Counted from the first letter of the stretch, positions 1 through 13,652 are shown. The stretch: DNA of 64,000 nucleotides from Pseudomonas sp. BCA17 (GCF_004519405.1 NZ_SGWI01000003.1:124001-188000), one strand, 5' to 3'. The notes: generated by a model not told the origin, from the letters alone. Numbers and translations are program-made.

Positions 1-1574
1 CGGTACGTGAAACCCTGGAAAACCAACCGAACCTGTGGATATTTCAACAGGCGGCAGATGACCTGATCGTCGAACAGGACCAGGTCCGCGGCGTTGTCAC
101 TCAAATGGGTCTGCGTTTCTTCGCAGAATCTGTGGTGCTGACCACCGGCACGTTCCTCGGCGGACTTATCCACATTGGGATGCAAAACTATTCCGGTGGT
201 CGCGCCGGTGATCCGCCCTCGATCGCCCTGGCAAAACGCTTGCGTGAATTGCCGCTGCGTGTAGGCCGCCTGAAAACCGGAACCCCGCCACGTATCGATG
301 GGCGTTCCGTGGATTTTTCGGTGATGACCGAACAGGCCGGTGATACGCCAATCCCGGTGATGTCGTTCATGGGGTCCAAAGAGCAGCACCCAAAACAGGT
401 CAGTTGCTGGATTACCCACACCAATGCCCGAACTCACGAAATCATTGCCGCGAACCTCGACCGTTCGCCGATGTATTCCGGAGTAATCGAAGGTATCGGC
501 CCGCGCTATTGCCCATCGATTGAAGACAAGATCCACCGCTTTGCCGACAAGGAAAGCCACCAGGTCTTTATCGAACCGGAAGGGTTGACCACTCACGAGC
601 TGTACCCGAACGGGATTTCCACTTCGCTGCCGTTCGACGTGCAAATCCAGATCGTGCAGTCGATTCGTGGTATGGAAAACGCGCACATCGTGCGCCCGGG
701 CTACGCCATCGAGTACGACTACTTCGATCCGCGTGACCTCAAGTACAGCCTGGAAACCAAAGTAATCGGCGGCTTGTTCTTCGCCGGACAAATCAACGGG
801 ACTACCGGCTATGAAGAAGCCGGCGCCCAAGGTTTGTTGGCCGGGACCAACGCAGCACTGCGTGCACAGGGCAAAGACAGCTGGTGCCCGCGTCGTGATG
901 AAGCGTACATCGGTGTATTGGTCGATGACCTGATTACCCTGGGTACCCAGGAACCCTATCGGATGTTCACATCCCGGGCGGAATATCGCTTGATCCTGCG
1001 TGAAGACAACGCCGACCTGCGCCTGACCGAAAAAGGTCGCGAGCTGGGTTTGGTCGACGATGTGCGCTGGGCAGCATTCTGCAAAAAACGCGAGAGCATC
1101 GCGTTGGAAGAGCAGCGCTTGAAAAGTACCTGGGTCCGCCCGGGCACCGAGCAAGGCGATGCGATTGCGGAAAAATTCGGCACGCCGCTGACCCACGAGT
1201 ACAACTTGCTGAATCTGCTGTCCCGTCCGGAAATCGACTACGCTGGCTTGGTCGAAGTAACAGGGCAGGGTGCAGAAGATCCACAGGTGGCCGAGCAGGT
1301 CGAAATCAAGACCAAATACGCCGGTTATATTGATCGCCAGCAGGACGAAATCGCTCGCCTGCGTGCCAGTGAAGACACCAAGCTGCCTGTGGATATCGAT
1401 TACACCGGGATTTCCGGCCTGTCGAAAGAAATTCAAAGCAAGCTGGGGATAACGCGTCCGGAAACACTGGGCCAGGCTTCACGTATTCCCGGCGTCACCC
1501 CGGCAGCGATTTCGCTGTTGATGATTCACTTGAAAAAACGCGGCGCGGGCCGTCAGTTGGAGCAAAGCGCTTGA
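1..1574 (+). CDS. mnmG: tRNA uridine-5-carboxymethylaminomethyl modification enzyme MnmG (5' end outside window)
   Basis: FAD-dependent enzyme that works with MnmE to install carboxymethylaminomethyl groups on the wobble uridine of certain tRNAs. The reading frame is open from base 3, so about 523 C-terminal residues are present and roughly 100 N-terminal residues, including the main FAD-binding loop, lie outside the window. Visible family motifs include GTFLGG, a GRAGDPPS stretch, the [11 protein letters not shown] block and the [11 protein letters not shown] segment near the second nucleotide-binding region. The C-terminal helical MnmE/tRNA-binding domain is complete. The stop codon overlaps the TTG start of rsmG (TTGA), as expected for the conserved mnmG-rsmG pair near the origin. 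Confidence 0.97.
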   Translation, partial: VRETLENQPNLWIFQQAADDLIVEQDQVRGVVTQMGLRFFAESVVLTTGTFLGGLIHIGMQNYSGGRAGDPPSIALAKRLRELPLRVGRLKTGTPPRIDGRSVDFSVMTEQAGDTPIPVMSFMGSKEQHPKQVSCWITHTNARTHEIIAANLDRSPMYSGVIEGIGPRYCPSIEDKIHRFADKESHQVFIEPEGLTTHELYPNGISTSLPFDVQIQIVQSIRGMENAHIVRPGYAIEYDYFDPRDLKYSLETKVIGGLFFAGQINGTTGYEEAGAQGLLAGTNAALRAQGKDSWCPRRDEAYIGVLVDDLITLGTQEPYRMFTSRAEYRLILREDNADLRLTEKGRELGLVDDVRWAAFCKKRESIALEEQRLKSTWVRPGTEQGDAIAEKFGTPLTHEYNLLNLLSRPEIDYAGLVEVTGQGAEDPQVAEQVEIKTKYAGYIDRQQDEIARLRASEDTKLPVDIDYTGISGLSKEIQSKLGITRPETLGQASRIPGVTPAAISLLMIHLKKRGAGRQLEQSA

Positions 1575-2215
1575 GTTCGTTGGTCACCTCGCAACACGCC
1601 GAAGAGTTATCCACAGGTGCGCGCCAGTTGGGCGTCGACTTGACTGCAACCCAGCAGGAATTGCTGCTCGGCTACCTGGCCTTGTTGATCAAATGGAACA
1701 AGGCGTACAACCTGACGGCAGTGCGCGACCCCGACGAAATGGTGTCGCGCCATTTGCTCGACAGTTTGAGCGTCATGCCGTTTATCGAAAACGGTCGCTG
1801 GCTTGACGTGGGCAGTGGTGGCGGCATGCCTGGCATTCCACTGGCGATTCTGTTTCCCGAGTCGCAAGTGACCTGCCTGGACAGCAATGGCAAGAAGACT
1901 CGCTTCCTGACCCAAGTCAAACTCGAACTCAAGCTGGACAACCTGCAAGTTATCCACAGCCGGGTGGAAGCCTTCACGCCTGAACAGCCTTTCAACGGAA
2001 TTGTTTCCCGGGCGTTCAGCAGCATGGAGAACTTCAGCAACTGGACTCGCCACTTGGGCGACCGCGATACCCGCTGGCTGGCAATGAAGGGCGTTCATCC
2101 AAGCGACGAGCTGTTAGCATTGCCGGCAGACTTCCACCTCGATAGCGAACACGCCTTGACCGTACCCGGTTGCCAAGGCCAACGCCATCTGCTGATACTG
2201 CGCCGCACGGCATGA
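1571..2215 (+). CDS. rsmG: 16S rRNA (guanine-527-N7)-methyltransferase RsmG
   Basis: SAM-dependent methyltransferase that makes m7G527 in 16S rRNA; its loss is a known route to low-level streptomycin resistance. The 214-residue protein has the family opening ([20 protein letters not shown]), the SAM-binding loop [12 protein letters not shown] near residue 80 and the [10 protein letters not shown] region. The start is TTG, whose last base is the G of the mnmG TGA stop, so translation is probably coupled. A start further inside would remove conserved N-terminal residues. Two perfect DnaA-box 9-mers lie in the gene (1607-1615 and 1950-1958). Confidence 0.97.
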   Translation: MSSLVTSQHAEELSTGARQLGVDLTATQQELLLGYLALLIKWNKAYNLTAVRDPDEMVSRHLLDSLSVMPFIENGRWLDVGSGGGMPGIPLAILFPESQVTCLDSNGKKTRFLTQVKLELKLDNLQVIHSRVEAFTPEQPFNGIVSRAFSSMENFSNWTRHLGDRDTRWLAMKGVHPSDELLALPADFHLDSEHALTVPGCQGQRHLLILRRTA

Positions 2216-2724
2216 TTGGGAACACAAGCAAGAATGGCTAAGGTATTCGCGATAGCGAACCAGAAAGGTGGCGTGGGCAAAACCACCACCTGCATCAACC
2301 TCGCAGCATCCCTGGTCGCTACCAAGCGTCGGGTGCTGTTGATCGACCTTGATCCACAGGGCAACGCCACCATGGGCAGCGGTGTGGATAAACATGGCCT
2401 GGAAAACTCGGTCTACGACTTGCTGATAGGCGAGTGCGACTTGGGCCAGGCTATGCACTTTTCCGAACACGGCGGTTATCAACTACTGCCGGCCAACCGC
2501 GATTTGACTGCGGCGGAAGTGGTGCTGTTGGAAATGCAGATGAAAGAAAGCCGTCTGCGCAGCGCCCTGGCGCCGATCCGCGAAAACTACGATTACATTT
2601 TGATCGACTGCCCGCCGTCGCTGTCGATGTTGACATTGAACGCGTTGGTGGCTGCCGACGGGGTGATTATCCCCATGCAGTGCGAATATTACGCACTGGA
2701 AGGGTTGAGCGACCTTGTGGATAA
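1607..2724. repeat. Cluster of four perfect DnaA-box 9-mers in rsmG and parA
   Basis: TTATCCACA occurs on the + strand at 1607-1615 and 1950-1958, and its reverse complement TGTGGATAA at 2383-2391 and 2716-2724. All four lie in coding sequence within 1.1 kb. The 9-mer is the consensus high-affinity DnaA box. Eleven more copies are spread through the window (see findings). The density is seen directly; a role in DnaA titration or origin control is inference. Confidence 0.55.
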
Positions 2725-3031
2725 CATCAAGCGTATTGCCGAATTGTTGAACCCGAACCTGCAGATCGAAGGTCTGCTGCGTACGATGTTCGACCCGCGC
2801 CTGAGCCTGATGAACGACGTGTCGGCGCAGCTCAAGGAACACTTCGGCGATCAGTTGTACGACACCGTGATTCCACGCAACATCCGTTTGGCCGAAGCGC
2901 CAAGCTATGGCATGCCGGCGCTGGCATACGACAAGTCGTCGCGTGGTGCCATTGCCTACCTGGCGCTGGCCGGCGAGATGGTTCGCCGTCAACGCCGCAA
3001 CTCACGTACCGCTGCAGCCCAGCCAACTTAA
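2234..3031 (+). CDS. parA: Chromosome-partitioning ATPase ParA (Soj)
   Basis: Walker-type ATPase of the chromosomal ParABS system; it binds DNA non-specifically when ATP-bound and is stimulated by ParB at parS, driving origin segregation. The 265-residue protein has the deviant Walker A motif KGGVGKTT close to the N-terminus, the switch DLDPQGNAT and the LIDCPPSLS motif. The frame extends upstream to a TTG at 2216, but ATG 2234 starts the canonical MAKVFAIANQKGG opening. It is followed after 9 bases by parB and forms the usual mnmG-rsmG-parA-parB block. Confidence 0.97.
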   Translation: MAKVFAIANQKGGVGKTTTCINLAASLVATKRRVLLIDLDPQGNATMGSGVDKHGLENSVYDLLIGECDLGQAMHFSEHGGYQLLPANRDLTAAEVVLLEMQMKESRLRSALAPIRENYDYILIDCPPSLSMLTLNALVAADGVIIPMQCEYYALEGLSDLVDNIKRIAELLNPNLQIEGLLRTMFDPRLSLMNDVSAQLKEHFGDQLYDTVIPRNIRLAEAPSYGMPALAYDKSSRGAIAYLALAGEMVRRQRRNSRTAAAQPT

Positions 3032-3040
3032 GGAATCCCC

Positions 3041-3913
3041 ATGGCCGTCAAGAAACGAGGTCTCGGACGTGGACTGGATGCACTCCTGAGTGGTCCGACC
3101 GTCACATCGCTTGAAGAACAAGCGGTGCAGGCCGACGAGCGCGAGTTGCAACACCTGCCGCTGGATCTGATCCAGCGTGGCAAATACCAGCCACGTCGGG
3201 ACATGGACCCCCAGGCGCTGGAAGAACTGGCCAACTCGATCAAGGCCCAGGGCGTGATGCAGCCGATCGTAGTGCGCCCGATCGGTGCGGGTCGCTTTGA
3301 GATCATCGCCGGTGAACGTCGCTGGCGCGCCAGCCAGCAAGCCGGCAAGGACACCATCCCGGCCATGGTGCGCGATGTGCCGGATGAAACCGCTATTGCT
3401 ATGGCGTTGATCGAAAACATCCAGCGTGAAGACCTCAACCCGATCGAAGAAGCGATCGCCTTGCAGCGCTTGCAGCAGGAGTTCCAGCTGACCCAGCAAC
3501 AGGTGGCCGAGGCTGTGGGTAAATCCCGCGTCACTGTTTCCAACTTGCTGCGCCTGATTGCGTTGCCGGAAGTCATCAAGACCATGTTGTCCCATGGCGA
3601 CCTTGAGATGGGTCACGCCCGTGCCTTGCTCGGATTGCCGGAAAATCAACAGGTTGAAGGGGCGCGACACGTTGTCGCACGGGGCCTTACCGTTCGTCAG
3701 ACTGAGGCCCTGGTTCGCCAATGGCTCAGCGGCAAACCTGCACCGGTGGAAACCGCCAAACCTGATCCGGATATTGCGCGCCTTGAGCAGCGACTCGCCG
3801 AGCGGCTGGGCTCGGCGGTGCAAATTCGCCATGGCAAGAAGGGTAAGGGGCAGTTGGTCATCGGATATAACTCCCTCGATGAACTTCAGGGCGTCCTTGC
3901 CCACATCCGCTGA
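3041..3913 (+). CDS. parB: Chromosome-partitioning protein ParB (Spo0J)
   Basis: CTP-dependent clamp that loads on centromere-like parS sites and partners ParA. The 290-residue protein shows the N-terminal segment KKRGLGRGLDALL, the ParB/Srx CTPase fold with GERRWRA and the ENIQREDLNPIEEA motif, a central helix-turn-helix (TQQQVAEAVGKSRVTVSNLLRL) that reads parS, and a C-terminal dimerisation domain. A Shine-Dalgarno AAGGA precedes the ATG. A matching parS site lies in this window inside folE2 (56354-56369). Confidence 0.97.
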   Translation: MAVKKRGLGRGLDALLSGPTVTSLEEQAVQADERELQHLPLDLIQRGKYQPRRDMDPQALEELANSIKAQGVMQPIVVRPIGAGRFEIIAGERRWRASQQAGKDTIPAMVRDVPDETAIAMALIENIQREDLNPIEEAIALQRLQQEFQLTQQQVAEAVGKSRVTVSNLLRLIALPEVIKTMLSHGDLEMGHARALLGLPENQQVEGARHVVARGLTVRQTEALVRQWLSGKPAPVETAKPDPDIARLEQRLAERLGSAVQIRHGKKGKGQLVIGYNSLDELQGVLAHIR

Positions 3914-3962
3914 AACATTTGCTTATGTAGCGCGCGATCGGAAAACACTACCCGACAGTTGA

Positions 3963-3984
3963 ATAGGGGCAGAACCGCCCCTAT
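3963..3984. repeat. Perfect inverted repeat between parB and atpI
   Basis: Arms ATAGGGGC (3963-3970) and GCCCCTAT (3977-3984) are perfectly complementary with a 6-base loop. No run of T follows directly, so it is not a textbook intrinsic terminator. It sits about 50 bases after parB and 77 bases before the atpI start, so it may weakly end parAB transcription or be a protein-binding site in the atp promoter region (inference). Confidence 0.5.
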
Positions 3985-4061
3985 ACTCTGCGCGCATTTT
4001 GTCGGCACAAATTATGCCAAGTTATTGATTTCCGGCAGCCGACCATTGAGGAGCAAGAGTG

Positions 4062-5355
<1,294 letters not shown>

Positions 5356-5379
5356 GACCAGTCTCGACTAGTCTGATGT

Positions 5380-5769
<390 letters not shown>

Positions 5770-5801
5770 GGTGATGGACAACGAATGAGCGAGGTGTTGG
5801 C

Positions 5802-6272
5802 GTGAACATTAATGCAACCCTGATTGGCCAATCCGTTGCGTTCTTCATTTTTGTAGTGTTTTGCATGAAGTTCGTGTGGCCTCCGGTCATCGCGGCTTTG
5901 CACGAACGTCAGAAGAAGATCGCGGACGGTTTGGACGCTGCCACCCGTGCAGCTCGCGACCTGGAGTTGGCCCAAGAGAAAGCGGGTCATCAACTGCGCG
6001 AAGCTAAAGCACAGGCAGCCGAGATCATTGAGCAAGCCAAGAAACGCGGTAGCCAGATCGTCGAAGAGGCTGTTGAAAAAGCCCGCGTCGAAGCTGACCG
6101 TGTAAAGGCTTCGGCTCATGCCGAGATCGAACAGGAACTGAACGGCGTCAAAGACGCGCTGCGTGCCCAACTGGGTGCTCTGGCGGTCGGCGGTGCTGAG
6201 AAGATCCTCGGTGCCACAATCGATCAAAACGCGCACGCGGAGCTGGTTAACAAACTGGCTGCTGAAATTTAA
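5802..6272 (+). CDS. atpF: F0F1 ATP synthase subunit b
   Basis: Peripheral-stalk subunit. The 156-residue protein has one N-terminal transmembrane helix ([25 protein letters not shown]) followed by a long charged coiled coil that reaches the top of F1. The start is GTG at 5802, which gives the canonical [10 protein letters not shown] opening. It follows the atpE hairpin. Confidence 0.96.
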   Translation: MNINATLIGQSVAFFIFVVFCMKFVWPPVIAALHERQKKIADGLDAATRAARDLELAQEKAGHQLREAKAQAAEIIEQAKKRGSQIVEEAVEKARVEADRVKASAHAEIEQELNGVKDALRAQLGALAVGGAEKILGATIDQNAHAELVNKLAAEI

Positions 6273-6284
6273 GCGAGGGCGATC

Positions 6285-6821
6285 ATGGCAGAATTGACCA
6301 CGTTGGCCCGACCTTACGCTAAGGCAGCCTTCGAGCACGCCCAGGCCCACCAGCAACTGGCCTCTTGGTCAGCCATGCTCGGCCTGGCTGCAGCAGTGTC
6401 GCAAGACGACACCATGCAGCGCGTGCTCAAGGCCCCGCGCCTGACGAGCGCAGACAAGGCCGCCACTTTTATCGAAGTGTGCGGCGACAAGTTTGATGTG
6501 AAAGTGCAGAACTTCATCCACGTCGTTGCCGAAAACGACCGTCTCCTGCTTCTGCCGGAGATTGCCGCTCTGTTCGACCTGTGCAAGGCCGAGCAAGAGA
6601 AGTCGGTAGACGTTGAAGTAACCAGTGCTTTTGCATTGAACCAAGAACAGCAAGACAAACTCGCCAAGGTTCTCAGTGCACGACTCGACCGGGAAGTGCG
6701 CCTGCAAGTTGCGGAAGACAAGTCCCTCATTGGGGGCATTGTCATTCGCGCCGGCGACCTGGTTATCGATGGCTCGATTCGCGGCAAACTCGCGAATCTT
6801 GCCGAAGCATTGAAATCTTGA
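6285..6821 (+). CDS. atpH: F0F1 ATP synthase subunit delta
   Basis: Cytoplasmic stator subunit that joins the b-dimer to the alpha3beta3 head. The 178 residues open with the family pattern [16 protein letters not shown] and end with the conserved [19 protein letters not shown] segment. It starts 12 bases after atpF. Confidence 0.96.
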   Translation: MAELTTLARPYAKAAFEHAQAHQQLASWSAMLGLAAAVSQDDTMQRVLKAPRLTSADKAATFIEVCGDKFDVKVQNFIHVVAENDRLLLLPEIAALFDLCKAEQEKSVDVEVTSAFALNQEQQDKLAKVLSARLDREVRLQVAEDKSLIGGIVIRAGDLVIDGSIRGKLANLAEALKS

Positions 6822-6842
6822 GTTTGAAGGGGCAGCAGAGCA

Positions 6843-8387
6843 ATGCAGCAACTCAATCCTTCCGAAATAAGTGAAATTATCAAGGGCCGCATCGACAAGC
6901 TCGATGTGACCTCCCAAGCCCGTAACGAAGGCACTGTCGTCAGCGTATCTGACGGTATCGTGCGGATTCACGGTCTGGCCGACGTTATGTCCGGCGAGAT
7001 GATCGAGTTTCCGGGCGGCGTCTTCGGTATGGCCCTCAACCTGGAGCAGGACTCCGTAGGCGCCGTTATCCTGGGCGCATACCAGTCTCTGGCTGAAGGC
7101 ATGAGCGCCAAGTGCACTGGCCGCATCCTGGAGGTTCCGGTTGGTAAGGAACTGCTGGGTCGTGTAGTCGACGCACTGGGTAACCCTGTTGACGGCAAAG
7201 GTCCTCTGGGCAACACCGAGACCGACGCGGTCGAGAAAGTTGCTCCAGGCGTGATCTGGCGTAAGTCGGTAGACCAGCCTGTACAGACTGGCTACAAGGC
7301 TGTCGATGCCATGATCCCTGTCGGCCGTGGCCAGCGTGAGCTGATCATCGGCGACCGTCAGATCGGTAAAACCGCTCTGGCCATCGACGCGATCATCAAC
7401 CAGAAAGACAGCGGCATTTTCTGTGTCTACGTAGCCATTGGTCAGAAGCAATCGACCATCGCCAACGTGGTTCGCAAGCTGGAAGAAAACGGCGCACTGA
7501 AAAACACGATCATCGTGGCTGCCAGTGCTTCGGAATCTCCTGCGCTGCAATACCTGGCACCGTACGCCGGTTGCACCATGGGTGAATTCTTCCGCGACCG
7601 CGGTGAAGACGCGTTGATCGTTTATGACGATCTGTCCAAGCAAGCAGTGGCTTACCGCCAGATTTCCCTGCTGCTGCGCCGTCCACCAGGCCGTGAAGCT
7701 TACCCAGGCGACGTGTTCTATCTCCACTCCCGTCTGCTGGAGCGCGCATCCCGCGTTTCGGAAGAGTACGTAGAGAAGTTCACCAACGGCGCAGTGACCG
7801 GCAAAACCGGTTCCCTGACCGCACTGCCGATCATCGAAACGCAGGCTGGCGACGTTTCCGCGTTCGTTCCGACCAACGTGATTTCCATCACCGACGGTCA
7901 GATCTTCCTGGAATCGGCCATGTTCAACTCGGGCATCCGCCCTGCAGTGAACGCCGGTGTTTCGGTATCCCGTGTGGGTGGTGCCGCTCAGACCAAGATC
8001 ATCAAGAAGCTCTCCGGTGGTATCCGTACCGCTCTGGCTCAGTACCGTGAACTGGCGGCATTCGCCCAGTTCGCTTCTGACCTGGACGAAGCGACCCGTA
8101 AGCAACTTGAGCATGGTCAGCGCGTTACCGAGCTGATGAAGCAGAAGCAATACGCCCCTATGTCGATCGCTGACATGGCGTTGTCGCTGTATGCCGCTGA
8201 GCGTGGGTTCCTGACTGACGTCGAAATCGCCAAGGTCGGCAGCTTTGAACAAGCGCTGATTGCTTACTTCAACCGCGATCACGCCGACTTGTTGGCCAAG
8301 ATCAACGTGAAGGGTGACTTCAATGACGAAATCGACGCTGGCCTGAAAGCCGGTATCGAGAAGTTCAAGGCCACCCAAACCTGGTAA
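6843..8387 (+). CDS. atpA: F0F1 ATP synthase subunit alpha
   Basis: Non-catalytic nucleotide-binding subunit of F1, full length at 514 residues. Walker A is GDRQIGKTA (about residues 170-178), and the alpha/beta signature [13 protein letters not shown] with the arginine finger near residue 375 is present. It begins with [14 protein letters not shown]. The gene is followed by a GNRA-capped hairpin before atpG. Confidence 0.98.
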   Translation: MQQLNPSEISEIIKGRIDKLDVTSQARNEGTVVSVSDGIVRIHGLADVMSGEMIEFPGGVFGMALNLEQDSVGAVILGAYQSLAEGMSAKCTGRILEVPVGKELLGRVVDALGNPVDGKGPLGNTETDAVEKVAPGVIWRKSVDQPVQTGYKAVDAMIPVGRGQRELIIGDRQIGKTALAIDAIINQKDSGIFCVYVAIGQKQSTIANVVRKLEENGALKNTIIVAASASESPALQYLAPYAGCTMGEFFRDRGEDALIVYDDLSKQAVAYRQISLLLRRPPGREAYPGDVFYLHSRLLERASRVSEEYVEKFTNGAVTGKTGSLTALPIIETQAGDVSAFVPTNVISITDGQIFLESAMFNSGIRPAVNAGVSVSRVGGAAQTKIIKKLSGGIRTALAQYRELAAFAQFASDLDEATRKQLEHGQRVTELMKQKQYAPMSIADMALSLYAAERGFLTDVEIAKVGSFEQALIAYFNRDHADLLAKINVKGDFNDEIDAGLKAGIEKFKATQTW

Positions 8388-8392
8388 GCCGC

Positions 8393-8416
8393 AGCGGGAG
8401 CCGCAAGGCTCCCGCT
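8393..8416 (+). promoter_or_regulatory. 10-bp hairpin with GCAA tetraloop between atpA and atpG
   Basis: AGCGGGAGCC (8393-8402) and GGCTCCCGCT (8407-8416) form a perfect stem closed by GCAA, a GNRA tetraloop that is unusually stable in RNA. No U-run follows. It probably stabilises a processed upstream message or slows exonucleases, tuning alpha versus gamma output (inference). Confidence 0.65.
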
Positions 8417-8437
8417 TGCTAACCTGATAGGTGTTAC

Positions 8438-9298
8438 ATGGCAGGCGCAAAAGAGATTCGCAGTAAGATTGCGAGCATCAAAAGCACGCAAAAGATTACC
8501 AGCGCCATGGAAAAAGTGGCGGTCAGCAAAATGCGCAAGGCACAAATGCGCATGGCTGCTAGCCGTCCTTATGCGGAGCGTATCCGCCAGGTAATTGGGC
8601 ATCTGGCCAACGCCAACCCGGAATACCGCCACCCGTTCATGATCGACCGCGAAGTCAAGCGTGTGGGTTATGTGGTTGTGAGCAGTGACCGTGGTTTGTG
8701 CGGTGGTCTGAATACCAACCTGTTCAAGGCCCTGGTCAAGGACATGGCGGTAAACCGCGAAAAAGGCGTCGAGATCGATCTGTGTGTTGTTGGTAGCAAG
8801 GGTGCGGCCTTTTTCCGCAACTTCGGCGGTAACGTCGTTGCAGCTATCAGCCACCTGGGTGAAGAGCCGTCGATCAATGATTTGATCGGCAGTGTGAAGG
8901 TGATGCTGGATGCGTACCTGGAAGGCCGGATTGACCGTCTCTCCGTGGTATCCAACAAGTTCATCAACACCATGACCCAGCAGCCAACCGTGGAGCAATT
9001 GATTCCACTGGTGGCGACCCCGGATCAGGAACTCAAGCACCACTGGGACTACCTCTACGAACCGGACGCCAAAGAGCTGCTTGACGGCTTGATGGTGCGC
9101 TACGTGGAGTCGCAGGTGTACCAGGCGGTGGTCGAGAACAACGCAGCTGAACAAGCGGCGCGGATGATCGCGATGAAAAACGCTACCGATAACGCCGGTG
9201 ATCTGATCAGCGATTTGCAGCTGATCTACAACAAGGCGCGTCAGGCTGCGATCACCCAAGAGATCTCGGAAATCGTCGGCGGCGCTGCCGCGGTTTAA
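8438..9298 (+). CDS. atpG: F0F1 ATP synthase subunit gamma
   Basis: Central rotor shaft of F1. The 286 residues show the conserved N-terminal helix [20 protein letters not shown] and the C-terminal helix [16 protein letters not shown] that enters the alpha3beta3 hole. The internal [13 protein letters not shown] motif is intact. Position between atpA and atpD is standard. Confidence 0.97.
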   Translation: MAGAKEIRSKIASIKSTQKITSAMEKVAVSKMRKAQMRMAASRPYAERIRQVIGHLANANPEYRHPFMIDREVKRVGYVVVSSDRGLCGGLNTNLFKALVKDMAVNREKGVEIDLCVVGSKGAAFFRNFGGNVVAAISHLGEEPSINDLIGSVKVMLDAYLEGRIDRLSVVSNKFINTMTQQPTVEQLIPLVATPDQELKHHWDYLYEPDAKELLDGLMVRYVESQVYQAVVENNAAEQAARMIAMKNATDNAGDLISDLQLIYNKARQAAITQEISEIVGGAAAV

Positions 9299-10702
<1,404 letters not shown>

Positions 10703-10707
10703 TCCAG

Positions 10708-10725
10708 GCGCCCGGAAACGGGCGC
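10708..10725 (+). promoter_or_regulatory. 7-bp hairpin with GAAA tetraloop between atpD and atpC
   Basis: GCGCCCG (10708-10714) pairs with CGGGCGC (10719-10725) around GAAA, again a GNRA tetraloop. It lies right after the atpD stop. Same design as the hairpin after atpA, suggesting a shared role in differential stability of operon segments (inference). Confidence 0.6.
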
Positions 10726-10746
10726 TCATCAGGTTGAGGCAATCAG

Positions 10747-11163
10747 ATGGCTATGACAGTCCATTGCGATATCGTCAGCGCGGAAGGGGAAATCTTCTCC
10801 GGTCTGGTAGAGATGGTGATTGCACACGGCGAACTCGGTGACCTTGGTATTGCCATGGGTCACGCGCCGTTGATCACCAGCTTGAAGCCAGGTCCGATCA
10901 CTCTGACCAAGCAAGGCGGGGAAAAAGAGGTGTTCTACATCTCCGGTGGTTTCCTCGAGGTTCAGCCGAACATGGTCAAGGTACTTGCCGACACTGTGCA
11001 ACGTGCTGGCGACCTGGATGAAGCCTCCGCTCAGGAAGCCGTCAAGGCTGCCGAGAAGGCCCTGAATGAAAAGGGTGCGGACTTCGACTACAGCGCTGCT
11101 GCTGTACGTCTGGCCGAGGCTGCAGCTCAGCTGCGCACGCTCCAGCAGATCCGCAAGAAGTAA
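10747..11163 (+). CDS. atpC: F0F1 ATP synthase subunit epsilon
   Basis: Rotor subunit that couples gamma to the c-ring and can inhibit ATP hydrolysis. The 138 residues comprise the N-terminal beta sandwich ([32 protein letters not shown]) and a C-terminal alpha-helical pair rich in Ala and Glu. It is the last gene of the atp operon, followed by a strong terminator. Confidence 0.96.
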   Translation: MAMTVHCDIVSAEGEIFSGLVEMVIAHGELGDLGIAMGHAPLITSLKPGPITLTKQGGEKEVFYISGGFLEVQPNMVKVLADTVQRAGDLDEASAQEAVKAAEKALNEKGADFDYSAAAVRLAEAAAQLRTLQQIRKK

Positions 11164-11198
11164 TCGGCTACGCCGCCATGCTTCATGCGCGATTGATT

Positions 11199-11234
11199 AA
11201 AAAGGGTAGCCTCGGCTACCCTTTTTCTTTTTTT
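11199..11234 (+). terminator. Intrinsic terminator of the atp operon
   Basis: The stem AAAAAGGGTAGC (11199-11210) / GCTACCCTTTTT (11215-11226) with loop CTCG is followed by C and a run of T to about 11234. The A/T extension of the stem makes it able to act in both directions. It lies between atpC and glmU, both on the + strand. Confidence 0.9.
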
Positions 11235-11286
11235 GCAAAACACTTCTTTGGTCTGAACTCGGACCGCCCAGGATTGGTAGCCATTC

Positions 11287-12654
11287 ATGTCTCTTGAAAT
11301 CGTCATTCTCGCCGCAGGCCAGGGTACTCGCATGCGTTCGGCCCTGCCCAAGGTGCTGCATCCGGTCGCGGGCAACTCCATGCTCGGTCATGTTATCCAC
11401 AGCGCTCGGCAACTGGCTCCACAGCGAATTCACGTAGTGATCGGCCACGGTGCCGATGTGGTACGTGAGCGCCTTGCCGCGGATGACCTGAATTTCGTCA
11501 TGCAGGACAAGCAACTGGGCACCGGCCACGCCACAGCACAAGCGGTGCCGTTCATCAGTGCCGACACGGTGTTGATCCTTTATGGCGATGTACCGCTGAT
11601 CGAAGTGGAAACTCTGCAACGCCTGCTCAAGCACGTGGTGCCTGGCCAGATGGGCCTGCTCACCGTGGAGCTGGACGACCCTACCGGCTACGGGCGCATT
11701 GTGCGTGATGCCGACGGCAAGGTTGCGGCCATTGTCGAGCACAAAGACGCCACCGAAGCCCAACGCGCGATCACCGAAGGCAACACCGGCATTCTCGCGG
11801 TGCCCGCCAATAAACTGGCCGACTGGATGGGCCGCCTGTCCAACAACAACGCGCAGGGCGAGTACTACCTTACCGACGTGATCGAAATGGCCGTGAGCGA
11901 TGGCCTGTTGGTCGCTACCGAGCAACCCCACGACCCGATGGAAGTGCAGGGCGCCAACGATCGCAAACAACTGGCCGAACTGGAGCGTCATTACCAACTG
12001 CGCGAAGCTCGCCGGCTGATGGCCCAAGGCGTGACCCTGCGCGACCCGGCGCGCTTCGACGTGCGTGGTGAAGTCACCGTGGGCCGTGACGTGCTGATCG
12101 ATATCAACGTGATCCTTGAAGGCCGCGTGATTATCGAGGACGACGTGGTGATTGGCCCTAATTGCGTGATCAAAGACAGCACGCTGCGCAAAGGTGCGGT
12201 GATCAAGGCCAATAGTCATATCGACGGTGCCGTGATGGGCGAGGGTAGCGACGCGGGTCCATTTGCGCGGCTGCGTCCGGGGACCGTGATGGGCGCCAGG
12301 GCACACGTTGGCAATTTCGTTGAGCTGAAAAACGCGAAAATGGGTGACGACGCCAAGGCCGGCCACCTGGCCTATCTCGGTGACGCGGTGATTGGTGCCC
12401 GCAGCAACATTGGTGCCGGTGCTATTACCTGCAACTACGACGGCGCCAATAAGTACCAGACAACCATTGGTGAAGACGTTTTTATCGGCTCCAATAACTC
12501 GCTGATTGCCCCCGTTTCCATCGGCGATGGTTCGAACACGGCAGCGGGTTCAACCATTAACCAGGATGTGGATAAGTCCCAACTCGCTGTCGCCCGTGCG
12601 CGCCAACGCAACATCGACGGTTGGAAACGCCCGGTCAAAATCAAGAAGACTTGA
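11287..12654 (+). CDS. glmU: Bifunctional UDP-GlcNAc pyrophosphorylase / glucosamine-1-phosphate N-acetyltransferase
   Basis: Makes UDP-GlcNAc for peptidoglycan and LPS from glucosamine-1-phosphate, acetyl-CoA and UTP. The 455-residue protein has the N-terminal nucleotidyltransferase domain with LAAGQGTRM near residue 8 and YGDVPLI near residue 100, and a C-terminal left-handed beta-helix acetyltransferase domain of hexapeptide repeats with the conserved [12 protein letters not shown] and [10 protein letters not shown] stretches. Two DnaA-box 9-mers lie inside (11393-11401, 12567-12575). Confidence 0.97.
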   Translation: MSLEIVILAAGQGTRMRSALPKVLHPVAGNSMLGHVIHSARQLAPQRIHVVIGHGADVVRERLAADDLNFVMQDKQLGTGHATAQAVPFISADTVLILYGDVPLIEVETLQRLLKHVVPGQMGLLTVELDDPTGYGRIVRDADGKVAAIVEHKDATEAQRAITEGNTGILAVPANKLADWMGRLSNNNAQGEYYLTDVIEMAVSDGLLVATEQPHDPMEVQGANDRKQLAELERHYQLREARRLMAQGVTLRDPARFDVRGEVTVGRDVLIDINVILEGRVIIEDDVVIGPNCVIKDSTLRKGAVIKANSHIDGAVMGEGSDAGPFARLRPGTVMGARAHVGNFVELKNAKMGDDAKAGHLAYLGDAVIGARSNIGAGAITCNYDGANKYQTTIGEDVFIGSNNSLIAPVSIGDGSNTAAGSTINQDVDKSQLAVARARQRNIDGWKRPVKIKKT

Positions 12655-12689
12655 GTTACCCACAACCGCAGTGCAGCTAATCACCACGC

Positions 12690-12770
12690 GGAAGGAGCTT
12701 GCTCTCGATGACGGCGCGTCAGTCCACACCTATGTTGACTGATCCTCCGCCACCAGGAACAAGCCCCCTT
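12690..12770. repeat. Degenerate Pseudomonas intergenic repeat (REP-like)
   Basis: The stretch GGAGCTTGCTCTCGATGACG, followed by a GTCAGTC ... TTGACTGAT imperfect stem and then GGAACAAGCCCCC, resembles the REP/intergenic palindromic families common in fluorescent pseudomonads, which carry 'gagcttgctcgc' and 'gagcaagccc' cores. It occupies much of the glmU-glmR gap (12655-12874). Family assignment is from memory and needs a repeat search. Confidence 0.45.
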
Positions 12771-12849
12771 TTTCATATTCGCTGCATGCTGATTTAGAAA
12801 ATGACGCTTGACGATCTTTCGACAATAGGTTTTGATTGCCTTCGTTATC

Positions 12850-12862
12850 TTTCGAAACGAAA
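12850..12862. promoter_or_regulatory. Possible GlmR (DeoR-type) operator
   Basis: TTTCG-AAA-CGAAA is a perfect inverted repeat 12 bases before the glmR start; a second copy of TCGAAACGAAA overlaps codons 2-5 of glmR (12878-12887). DeoR-family repressors often bind repeated CGAAA/TTTCG half-sites, so autoregulation is plausible. This is an inference from spacing and motif type. Confidence 0.4.
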
Positions 12863-12874
12863 CTTAAAGCAATC

Positions 12875-13642
12875 ATGTCGAAACGAAATACCCCTCAACG
12901 ACGCCACAACATCCTGACTTTGCTCAATGAACAGGGCGAAGTCAGTGTGGACGTGTTGGCCAGGCATTTCGAAACGTCGGAAGTGACTATCCGCAAGGAC
13001 CTGGCCGCCCTCGAAAGTAACGGCCTGTTACTGCGGCGGTATGGGGGCGCAATCACCATGCCCCAGGAGCTGGTCGGTGACGCGGCTCAACCCGTCTCGG
13101 CCTACAAGCGCGCTATCGCCCGGGCGGCCGTGATGCGCTTGCGTGAACACGCACGCATCATCATCGACAGCGGCAGTACCACCGCCGCGATGATTCCCGA
13201 GCTGGGCCATCAACCCGGCCTGGTGGTCATGACCAACTCCCTCAATGTCGCACGTGCCTTGAGCGAGCTGGAACATGAGCCGGTGCTGTTGATGACCGGT
13301 GGTACCTGGGACCCACATTCAGATTCGTTCCAGGGCCAGGTCGCCGAGCAAGTGCTGCGTTCCTACGACTTTGACCAATTGTTCATCGGTGCCGACGGCA
13401 TCGACCTGGAACGTGGCACCACTACCTTCAACGAATTATTGGGCCTGAGCCGCGTCATGGCCGAGGTCGCCCGTGAAGTAGTGGTGATGGTCGAATCCGA
13501 CAAGATCGGCCGCAAGATTCCCAACCTGGAACTGCCCTGGAGCAGTGTCCATACCCTTATTACCGATGATCGCCTGCCGCCTGAGGCCCGCGACCAGATC
13601 CAAGCCCGCGGCATTACGCTGATATGCGCGGCAGTCATCTAG
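12875..13642 (+). CDS. glmR: DeoR-family regulator GlmR
   Basis: Sugar-phosphate-sensing transcription factor located directly upstream of glmS, as in P. aeruginosa (PA5550-PA5549). The 255-residue protein has an N-terminal DeoR helix-turn-helix ([20 protein letters not shown], about residues 26-45) and a C-terminal DeoRC sensor domain with the [16 protein letters not shown] and [11 protein letters not shown] motifs of the isomerase-like phosphosugar-binding fold. An upstream in-frame TTG exists at 12836, but ATG 12875 gives the usual length and avoids translating the operator-like repeats. It ends 10 bases before glmS. Confidence 0.88.
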   Translation: MSKRNTPQRRHNILTLLNEQGEVSVDVLARHFETSEVTIRKDLAALESNGLLLRRYGGAITMPQELVGDAAQPVSAYKRAIARAAVMRLREHARIIIDSGSTTAAMIPELGHQPGLVVMTNSLNVARALSELEHEPVLLMTGGTWDPHSDSFQGQVAEQVLRSYDFDQLFIGADGIDLERGTTTFNELLGLSRVMAEVAREVVVMVESDKIGRKIPNLELPWSSVHTLITDDRLPPEARDQIQARGITLICAAVI

Positions 13643-13652
13643 GAGAAACACC

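Noticed and set aside
6369..8450. Open frame of about 690 codons antisense to atpH and atpA.
   Set aside because: Mirror frame of two conserved genes; no ribosome site and no recognisable domain.
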